Shown piece by piece: positions 55,986-64,000 of a stretch of DNA of 64,000 nucleotides. A program made the translations under genes and the position numbers. The first letter of the stretch is position 1. Each line of letters starts with the position of its first letter. Source of the stretch: Chimonanthus salicifolius (taxonomy: Eukaryota > Streptophyta > Magnoliopsida > Laurales > Calycanthaceae); contig CM023535.1 in the NCBI GenBank assembly GCA_013350335.1, positions 35,496,991 to 35,560,990 on the forward strand, written 5' to 3'. The notes under the pieces are model-generated. The model had not been told where the DNA came from. It worked only from the letters and a program-made list of their open reading frames with translations, and did no database searches.

Positions 55986-58900
55986 TGTAATGGCCCGAAA
56001 TTTTTAAATCAATAAATATGTGAATATTATTTATTTTAATGATGAAAATTGGAAATTGGTGGAATAAATGGTAAATGGGCCAAAATTTGGACAAAGGCCC
56101 AAATATGGCCCAATAGACCATGGATTGCATTTTAAAGTCATTTAAGTGGTCAATGATGGCCAATTGGACCATGGGTGGTCAAATTGGGTCAAATAACCAT
56201 TTGGGACCCAATGGGTCAAGATGGTTAAGCTCTAAGGTAAATGGGTAAGATGGAAATGTAATTGGGCCATGGGCCCAATGATGATCCAATTGATTGTAGT
56301 GGGCTTAATAAAATTTAAATCACCTAAGTTATTTGGAATTAAACCAAGGTGATGTGGCCAAGTGGGACCCACCTCCACCTCATCAAGTGAGGTGGCGTGT
56401 GGGCCAAGGTTTGGTGGGACCGACCACCATAGTTGATTTGGTCAACCATGGGTGGAGTAATGGAGTTAGGTTAAGTACAAATGGATTAACCTAAAGTAAT
56501 TACCTAATTAATTAAATAATTAAATTATTTAAAATGGTGGTTAAAAGTGGTCAAAGTGGGGCCAAGAGGTGAAGACCCACCTCATTCCAACCTCAAATAT
56601 GAAACACGTTGGGCTTGGTGGTGGTTTAGATAACCACCACCATAAAGCAATTTAAATATCTCAAAAATATCTTAAGGTTGGTGAATGTAATTAATGTAAA
56701 GTAAAAAAATGGGGATAAGCCTCATCTTTTCCTTTCTTTCTCTCTTTTCATTCTCATTTCAATCCTTCACTCTCTTATGGCCGTCCCACACTAGGAAGGA
56801 GGAGAGAAGAAGGAAATTAAGGAAAGGAAGCTAAGAAGAGAAGGAGAGAAGAAAGAAGTAGAATTTTAAGGAAAATCACCCTAAGATCAAGGTGATCATC
56901 TCCCCTCTCATCATCTCTCTCTCTCCCTCTCTCAATTTAAACCCTACCTTGGTCCGATCCTAAGGTTGGGGGTTGCCACCATGGATCAAGAATCTTGACC
57001 TACCAAAGATCAAGAGGAAGGAGAGAGGAGGCTAAGGAAACCGACGGGAGTGCCGGAAGTCGGAGGAGACGACGGATTGTAAGTATTTCTTAAACAAGAA
57101 AATTTGGATTTTTAGGGTTTAAGAATTGGAATTTATTTTTGTGAATTTAATGGTGGTTACATAAGTTTATGCCATGGATTTTAAATCCATCAAATGGAAG
57201 GAATGGTAAGTAATGTATGTTTTTTTTAGGATTTTGAGAAAATGGAAGATGGAGAAAACCCTAAATGGGTGAATTAGGAGTAGGGAAAAGAAATAAATAA
57301 GTGATTATGTGCATTGGGTAATTTATGAAATTAAGCATGGAAGTGGATGATTGGAAGAAAAATCATAGGCCATAGGGTTCGGCCATGTAGCATGGCCGAA
57401 CCCCATGGTGAGTGATTAGCTAATTGATATAATTGGTTAAGGTTTTGATAAGTGGAAGAAAATGAGGGTAGCAAATGAAAATTAGGATTTTAAATGGGTC
57501 AATGTAGGTGTTTGGAGCAATGAATGGTTGATCATGAACCATGGATTCGGCCATGGTAAATGGCCGAAACCTATGGTGGTGTAATGGTGATCAAATGATG
57601 GGTTTAAGGGATGCAAAAGAGGGATTAATGTATTAATGAGTTTAGGGTTTTGAATGAGTAATGTTGTGGCCTTAAGAGGCATAGAAAAATAATGGAACAT
57701 GAACCATGGGTTCGGCCATGGTGTATGGCCGAACCCTATGGTCATGTATTACAAATTTTAAAGGGGTTTAAAAAGGATGGAAAATGGGAAGATTCAATGG
57801 GTTAAGTATGTTTGAAACCATGAAAAGATGAGGGGGAAATGTTATTAGTTTTGATGGGCTCAAGAGATGAAACAAATGTTGATCAAATGAATGATCTAAA
57901 TAAATGATGAAATTCCCATATAGAGGGATTTGTGATAAATTAAAATGTGAGCAATGGACCCAAGAAAAAAAAAATGGGAAAAGGACACCATGGGTTCGAC
58001 CATGGTGTATGGCCGAACCCATGGCCCATTTGTGAGCCTTTTGATGGGTTAGATTGGAGTATGAAGGTGTTTAAATTGATTGGGATTAGGTTAAAGACTT
58101 ATTTTTAATAAGTTCATATTATGGTTGATAGGTCACTAATAGATCTAAGTTGTGGATCAATTTTGGACTTAAGTGTGGCTAAGTTAATAGACTTTAATGT
58201 GGTTAAGGTTGATGATTCAAATCTATAAATAGGCCAAAGAAAGAATGGGGTAAAGACATCATGGGTTCGGCCATGGTGTATGGCCGAACCGATGACCCAT
58301 TTGTGGGTAAACTTATGGATAAATTTGGTATGATGTATGTGAGAAAGGAATGAGGATTAGAGTGTTTAAGTGGCTAATTTTTAGTGCTGTTAGTTGTAAT
58401 GGAAGTGTGATTAAGTAATGATAAGTCAAGTGTATGGTTTAGGTTCTCTCAATGGAGGGACTTATGATGAATTTAATGTGTAACCAAAGACCAAGGACAA
58501 TGGAGATTTGGTTAAATTTAAAGGGCTGAATTTTAATGACTCAATTGTAGATCATTATGGCCTAAGGTTAATGTGTTTGTACATGTTTAAAGTAATGGAC
58601 TTTAGGTTAAATTAAGTGGCTGACTTTATTGATTTTAAGATATGGGCGATGGGTCATTGATGGATCCAAATCTATGAATCATCTATGGACTTAATCATGC
58701 ATGGATGAATGAGTGATTAACCATGGAGAAGAGGTAGTGGCAAAACCATAAATAATGGCTAAAATGAAGAACTCCATGGGAGATGATCATGGGTTTAGGG
58801 ATTCTAAGTAATAGCATTATGTAGGGTAAAATAAAGCCTGGGAGGCTGATTTTACACTCATGTAATTAAAATGTGGACTGATTAATGTGTAATAAGGTAC

Positions 58901-60302
58901 TGGACATCCCAAGCGGTACGCGTGTCGGTAGCTGGACTGTCGGACGGAAACGAAAGAAAGAACGCTAGTCGGTATTTGGTAGGATTCTAACCTTTTTGTA
59001 AGCCATGGATGGAGTGATGGTTTCTTTGAATTACTTTGGAAATTTTATGGTTTGGTTAAGATTGGTTTTGAATTATGTATTACGTAGGGGTTTTCATTTG
59101 ATTTATTCTGGTAAGTATATGATTGGTTTATAAATGGGTTTTAAAGCTATGATGTGGTTATTGAGGCTTTTCTTGATCTATTTTTGATAATCAAGTTATA
59201 TGTTTTATGGATGGGATTTTTTAAATGTCATGGTTTGTTATTATATTCATTACATGGCATATGACATCTACATCTCATGCATGGCATGGGAGGGATATGA
59301 CAGGGGAAGGATGAAATGAAACCGGAGTCCATGCTCCGTCGGGGCGACCGATAAACAGGCAGGGAGATATTTTAATGTATTCGATTTATCAGGGATGTTG
59401 TATGAAATTATGATACCTTGATGATGGTTCTTCCATCAAGGGGGATGATTTGTGATTGGTTATATCTGGACGAGGTTTTGCCGTCCAGGGGGATGATTTG
59501 GGATTGTGTATATTTTGACGAGGCCGTGCCGTCAAAGGGGATATGGCATCGGGATACTAAAGATGATGGGTGGGATTCATAACACGGACACCCATGGCAT
59601 GACATTCATCTTATAGTTTTTTTTGTTCCTTATATGATTTCATATGTGTTTGTTATCACTAATCCATGTGTTAGCCCTACTCGGAGTCCTACTGGGCGCG
59701 TTGTCTAACGCCCTACTTCTACCCTAGCTGATGACGCAGGAGGTGGTGAAGCGGAAGGAAGAGACGGGAGCCAAGCTAAGGAGCTTGGAAAGGCCTGCTA
59801 GATAGTTACTAATGTTTATTTCGGATAATGTAATTTGCAATAGTTTAGCTTGTCGGAAATGTAATAAATTAGATTACTTGCTATGTTTTGGGATTATATT
59901 TTGGACATTATGATTTTGAGGTATTTTAGTAATTTAAATGGATGTTATCTTCCCTGCGATCTCAAATTTGTAGAATAGTCGTTATTGTTAATTCCGAATA
60001 GTTGTATTATTCCTTGATGCTTGTTGTCTACGTGTGAACTGTTCTCCGTGGACTTCGTTCCACGCACACGTAGGGTTGGCCAGTTAAGGCCGGGCTTTAG
60101 AAGCTCGGACTTAACTCGCGTCGTGACGTCTGCGCCCTTTGTCACTCTTTATTAAAAAAAAAAAAATAGACTCTGATTTTAGGTGAAAAGGGACGGGCGT
60201 TACATGAACACATTTCAGCCATGTTGTATGACCGAACCCCATTGATGGGTTTTTGTGGACATGAACACATTTCAGCCATGTTGAATGGCCGAACCCCATT
60301 GG
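55875..60302 (+). repeat. 57-bp minisatellite of LTR F, split by a solo A LTR
   Basis: Units of the form TTCAGCCATGTTGTATGGCC, GAACCCCATTGATGG, then TTTTTGTGGACATGAACACA. Two lie before 55986 and two after 60204, so the A LTR landed inside the array. Each unit carries one palindrome, partly decayed. Confidence 0.8.
55986..60204 (+). repeat. Solo LTR of family A (4219 bp)
   Basis: Full LTR from TGTAATGG to CGTTACA, near-identical to 2700-6917 and 10454-14672, flanked by TGAAC on both sides (55981-55985 and 60205-60209). No internal region, so it arose by recombination between the two LTRs of a full element. Hairpin GGGCGCGTTGTCTAACGCCC at 59694-59713 keeps full pairing where the other two copies have a G-T pair. 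Confidence 0.95.
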
Positions 60303-60540
60303 GGGTCTTAACCAGTTTAAGGACTATGATGCGTAAGTGGAAATGAACATGGGATGATGTAGGGGATGATGGAAATCAAATGGATCACCAAATTGATTTA
60401 TATATTGCTAAATGTAATAAGGAAAGAAGATTCGCAAAGGGGTTTGCAATTCGGTTTCGACGTGACCGTTGAACGTGACCGGCACGAAAACAACATGGAT
60501 ATTATCTTGGACTTGGGTAGGATTCCTATCTTGTTGAAAC
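60205..60540 (+). repeat. LTR F, later part
   Basis: Continues F after the solo A LTR, with the GTAGGATTCCTATCTTGTTGAAAC text that corresponds to the GTAGGATTCCTACC block of the other LTRs. Cut at 60541 by element G. Confidence 0.7.
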
Positions 60541-60960
60541 TGTAACACCCCACCCCTTTTCACTCAAAGTCAGAGTCTATATTTTTTTTTAAGTGATAGA
60601 GAGCGGGACGTCACGACCGAGTTAAGTCCGAGCTTCTAAAGCTCGACCCTTAACTAGCCAACCCTATGTGTGTGCGGACTAAGTCCACCAAGATGGTTCA
60701 CACACATAAGTTAACATGCGGATAATATCTTATACTGCGGATTAACAATAGGATAACAATCCTATTCCATTTTAGATTGCAAATTAGTTCAACACTTAAC
60801 CATAATTATCATAACTTAAATATCCAAACATTAACCATCCAATCCATAGCAAATATACCTACGTTATTACAATTCCGAATGCTAGCTACTCAAATACATA
60901 GTCCATGAATAACTTAAATAAAATATAACTTAATCATCCAAGCTCCCAAGCTTGGCTCCC
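60541..60960 (-). repeat. Inverted LTR tail at the 5' end of element G
   Basis: Reverse complement of the last ~420 bp of an E-type LTR, with the U5 end (TGTAACACCCC) facing outwards at 60541. It meets a forward LTR tail at 60960/60961 in CTCCCATCGTGACG, with ATCG possible in both partners. The two tails are only moderately alike, so they came from different LTR copies. Confidence 0.75.
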
Positions 60961-61047
60961 ATCGTGACGTCCCACTCTTTATCACTTTTTAAAAAAAAAA
61001 TAGACTCTGATTTTCAGAAAGTAAGTGAAAAAGGGCGGGCCGTTACA
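60961..61047 (+). repeat. Forward LTR tail of element G (87 bp)
   Basis: ATCGTGACGTCCCACTC to GGGCCGTTACA, followed directly by the primer site. Only the last 87 bp of the expected 5' LTR remain. Confidence 0.85.
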
Positions 61048-61049
61048 GT

Positions 61050-61061
61050 TGGTATTAGAGC
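61050..61061 (+). other. Primer binding site of element G
   Basis: TGGTATTAGAGC, one C-to-T change from TGGTATCAGAGC. Confidence 0.85.
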
Positions 61062-61452
61062 GAAACGGGAAGATTGAATCTTTCGAAGTAAGATTAAGAA
61101 GGTTTCATGCCTCACTGACAGATAAGAATCCCAACTGACCGACTCTTCGGAGTCCGCTGCACGGGGGCCGGATTAATTTATTTCGTGAGACTCAGACTGA
61201 ACATTCAATCTAAGAAGAACAATGAATGATAGCAAAGGAAGTACCGTCAAAATAATTAGATATACCAAACATAGCAAATTAGGATATATTTCCCCGATAT
61301 CCCCAAATAGAGAAAAAAAAATTAGATACTTAGGAAATTTCCCAGAAAACAAAGAAAAACCAAGAGTGCTTATTTGGAAATTTCCCCAAAATTTTGAAAA
61401 TAAAAACTGTACGAGGAAACTAAGTCAATGATGTTTTCATGACTTAGGAAAA
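61062..61452 (+). promoter_or_regulatory. Element G leader
   Basis: UUCG hairpin at 61141-61154, TTTCCCC repeats, then CTAAGTC and GTTTTCATGACTTAG (AG 61446-61447) five bases before the gag ATG, as in D. Confidence 0.6.
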
Positions 61453-62700
61453 ATGGCTCCAAAGAGAAAGACTCGACAGAACCAGAAAGGGAAGGAAAAA
61501 GTGGTACAAACCTCTCAACATGAGAAGGAGATAGAAAAATCTCAACATGAGAAGGAGGTGGAAAGATCTCAACATGAAAAGGAGGCAGAAAAATCGCAAC
61601 ATGAAGAGGAGGAACGACGCTCACGGCATGAAGAGGAAGAGCAAAACTCTGAACATGATGAACAATCATTCCACCAAGAGAAAGAGGGGCAAAACAGCGT
61701 GAGTATACCAGTGGTGCCTCCTGAACTACAAAGCTTGGTTCAAGCAGTAGTTACTTCTGTTCTCCAGCAACATCTGAATGGAAGTGGAAGCACTAGTGAC
61801 GCCAAAGACCGGAACATGGTCAGGGATTTCCAGCAACAACGCCCTACCTACTTCAAAGGAAAAGAAGGGGTTGTCGGAGCAGAACACTAGCTGAAGAAGA
61901 TCACTCAGATCTTAACCCTATTCAAGATCTCGAGTCATGCTGACAGGATTTTATTGGCTACATCACAACTGATCGATGATGCCAGTAAATGGTGGGAGGT
62001 TATAGAAAAATAGCAAGCACTTGTGCCGGAAAGGGAAAGGACTGCAATGATATGGGAGCAGTTCTCAGCTACATTTCTGGATCATTATTTCCCTGAGGAG
62101 GACAAGGAGCGTCACACATAAGCTTTTCTATCTTTGGTACAAGGTACCATGACGGTGGCAGAGTACCACCGGGAGTTTCTTAGTCTGTCTTGCTGTGCAG
62201 TTTACATGGTGGATACGGAGTACCGAAGGGCTTGCAAGTTAGAGCGGGGCCTTCGACCGAGCATTAGGGCAAAAGTAACCATCTTCAATGCAGCCACATT
62301 GGCAGAGGTGGTTAGCAGGGCCACAATAGCAGAACAGGAGATGGCTGAGTTCGTGTGTTTTGACAACTGCCGAGCTCAGAGTGGGAGGGGTGCATTCCAG
62401 CCCAACAAGAAGTTCTGACCGAACTTTAGCCGACGCTCACCATCTACTAGGTCAGTAGGGGACTTTCGTCCCAACCAGCCCTCCCCATCTGCATCAGTCA
62501 CTCAGGCTCCCAGAGGGGTGAACAATTGCTTCCATTGCGATCGGCCAGGCCATTTCAAGAGGGATTGCCGACAACTCAGTAAACCCTCTTATTCCAGAGG
62601 TTCATTTCGCACTCCAGCTAGGCCAGCAAATTCACGAGGAGGTAGGACATATAACCAGGCGTGACGGGCGTCTAACCCTACTGGATCTAGACGGTTTTTT
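61453..62700 (+). pseudogene. Element G gag
   Basis: From ATG 61453: MAPKRKTRQNQKGKEKVV, then SQHEKE-type repeats with different spacing from D, VPPELQSLVQAVVTSVLQQHL, the Gag core and a zinc knuckle CFHCDRPGHFKRDC (about 62530-62570). It is split by stops at 61888 (TGG to TAG), 62012 (CAG to TAG), 62118 (CAA to TAA), 62416 (CGA to TGA) and 62662 (CGA to TGA), each a single C-to-T or G-to-A step from the D codon. Closest relative here is D. Confidence 0.9.
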
Positions 62701-63840
62701 ACTCTAGCTCCTCCAGCAGTAGTGGATCACTCCGTGATTCAAGGTATGGCTGTAGTCAGTAGTTCCTACGCCTTTGCACTATTTGATTCGAGAGCTTCAC
62801 ACTCGTTCATATCTACTGCATTCATAACTGCTACTGGTACATTAGTTCAAAAACTGTCCACATCACTCACAATTGTATCCCTTATTGGAGACACGTCATT
62901 GCTACTTATATGCACGGCCGTGAATACTGAACTCGCTGGACTCAGATTTGAGTTCAACTATCTGGTACTCGATATGACTGAGTACGATATTATCTTTGGC
63001 ATGAACTGGTTGACTAGCTTTCAGGCCAACATTGACTGGTATCGCCGTAGGGTGACCTTTTGATCACCCGAGGGAAAACAACATGTGGTGCGAACTGATA
63101 AACAAAGCATACTGCATGAAGGGTTGAATCATTTGGTATTGAACAGTATCAGAATCAACAAGGCACCGGTGGCTGAACTTCCGGTACTAGTGAAAGAATA
63201 TACGGATGTTTTCCTAAAAGAACTCCCTGGCTTGCCGCCTATGAGGGAGATCAATTTTGAAATCAAGTTGTACCTTGGCACTTCACCAGTGTCATTACCA
63301 CATTTTCGGATGGCACCAGCGGAAATGTCCGAGCTAAAGAAGCAGATTGATGAACTGCTCAGACTGGGTTGCATCCGCAACAGCACATCAGCTTGGGGAG
63401 CTCCGGTGTTGTTTGTGAAGAAGAAGGATGGTTCACTCTGTATATGTGTGGGTTACCGAAAACTGAACCAGCTGACGGTTAGAAACAAGTATCCTCTACC
63501 CAGGATTGATGATCTATTTGATCAACTTAGAGGTTCCAGCCACTTCTCTAAGATTGATTTGATGTCCAGATACCACCAAATCCGGGTTAGGAAGGAAGAC
63601 ATAGAGAAGACAGCCTTCAGAACGCGGTATGGACTATATGAGTTTGTAGTCATGTCGTTTGGACTCACCAATGCACCAGCAGTGTTCATGGATCGGATGA
63701 ATAGAATCTTCTGTCCTCATTTGGACCAGTTTGTTATTGTATTTATCGATGGCATCCTGATCTATTCCAAAAGTAAGGAAGACCATGCTGAGCACCTGAG
63801 AATAGTTCTGGACACTTTGAGGAAGAACAAGTTGTATGCC
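62701..63840 (+). pseudogene. Element G protease-RT, cut by an LTR
   Basis: Protease has FDSRASHSFIS, Arg for the Gly of the DSG triad. Stop at 63061 (TGG to TGA). RT runs 63085-63840 without a stop, but its catalytic box reads [15 protein letters not shown], the second Asp being Gly (63751-63753). It ends at RKNKLYA where a D-type LTR begins, so RNase H and integrase lie beyond the window, if present. Confidence 0.9.
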
Positions 63841-64000
63841 TGTAATATCCCCGATTTTCAGTATATCAATATTTATGAAAATTACCATTGAAATGGTGAA
63901 TTAAAAGGATATGGCCTTAGATGGCTAAATTGTGGGGTCCATTGTTCAAATAAGACCCAATGTACATATTATAAGGTCAAATTAAAGTAAATGGGTAATA
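63841..64000 (+). repeat. Start of a D-type LTR inserted in element G
   Basis: TGTAATATCCCCGATTTTCA and following text match the first ~160 bp of LTR D (31998 on) with some divergence. It continues outside the window, so its target duplication cannot be tested. Confidence 0.85.

Overview
The window is plant nuclear DNA, almost certainly intergenic heterochromatin of an angiosperm with a large genome. I see no host gene, tRNA gene or rRNA gene. Nearly every base belongs to nested Ty3/gypsy LTR retrotransposons of the chromovirus type. The pol pieces end in a chromodomain-like tail (VKVVW..HG.EEATWELE.EM...HPELF), the primer sites match initiator tRNA-Met (TGGTATCAGAGC), and the layout looks closest to the Tekay/Del lineage. 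One hAT-type DNA transposon is also present. Every pol copy is broken, mostly by C-to-T or G-to-A stop codons. Letters used for families below are mine.

Layout: 1-2699 plus 14673-15208 is a reverse LTR of family B' split by a complete element A (2700-14672). Element A has giant 4.2-kb LTRs around a 3.5-kb internal region without functional gag-pol. 15209-21803 is the pol and 3' LTR of an element B (+). 21804-25034 is part of a rearranged element C. 25035-35609 is most of element D: the right half of its 5' LTR, gag-pol and its 3' LTR. 35610-43761 is the 5' half of element E on the minus strand, with a hAT transposon (39817-43698) in its LTR. 43762-43946 is a scrap of LTR F. 43947-47561 is a solo B LTR (-). 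47562-49890 is the rest of C. 49891-51635 is the left half of the D 5' LTR (-). 51636-54397 is the end of E pol and its 3' LTR. 54398-55985 and 60205-60540 are LTR F, split by a solo A LTR (55986-60204). 60541-63840 is a broken element G with an odd inverted 5' end. 63841-64000 starts another D-type LTR.

The order makes sense only if 21804-43946 (22.1 kb) is turned around. Flipping that block restores five target-site duplications at once: GTGGT around the solo B LTR, AGTGT around E, GAAGA around D, GCTGA around C, and a continuous LTR F. The block is bounded by two near-identical B LTRs in opposite orientation, so the simplest history is LTR-LTR recombination, or an assembly flip. The restored nest is F > E > D > C > solo B, with hAT in the E LTR and, separately, B > B' > A.

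Points worth a second look: (1) element C has the same LTR end (U5) facing outwards at both termini and a pseudo-LTR made of protease-RT joined to an LTR tail at an 11-bp match, which reads as a fossil of aberrant reverse transcription that still integrated; element G shows a similar 5' end. (2) LTRs of A, B, B', D and F share a TC-rich exon-like block ending in a 5' splice site, and gag starts are preceded by a conserved AG acceptor, suggesting a spliced gag mRNA. (3) Three conserved hairpin types recur: an 11-bp palindrome GGTTCGGCCAT/ATGGCCGAACC, a GGGCG..CGCCC hairpin near the LTR 3' end, and a UUCG-loop hairpin after the primer site. (4) Element A carries an unrecognised ORF with three zinc-knuckle-like motifs.
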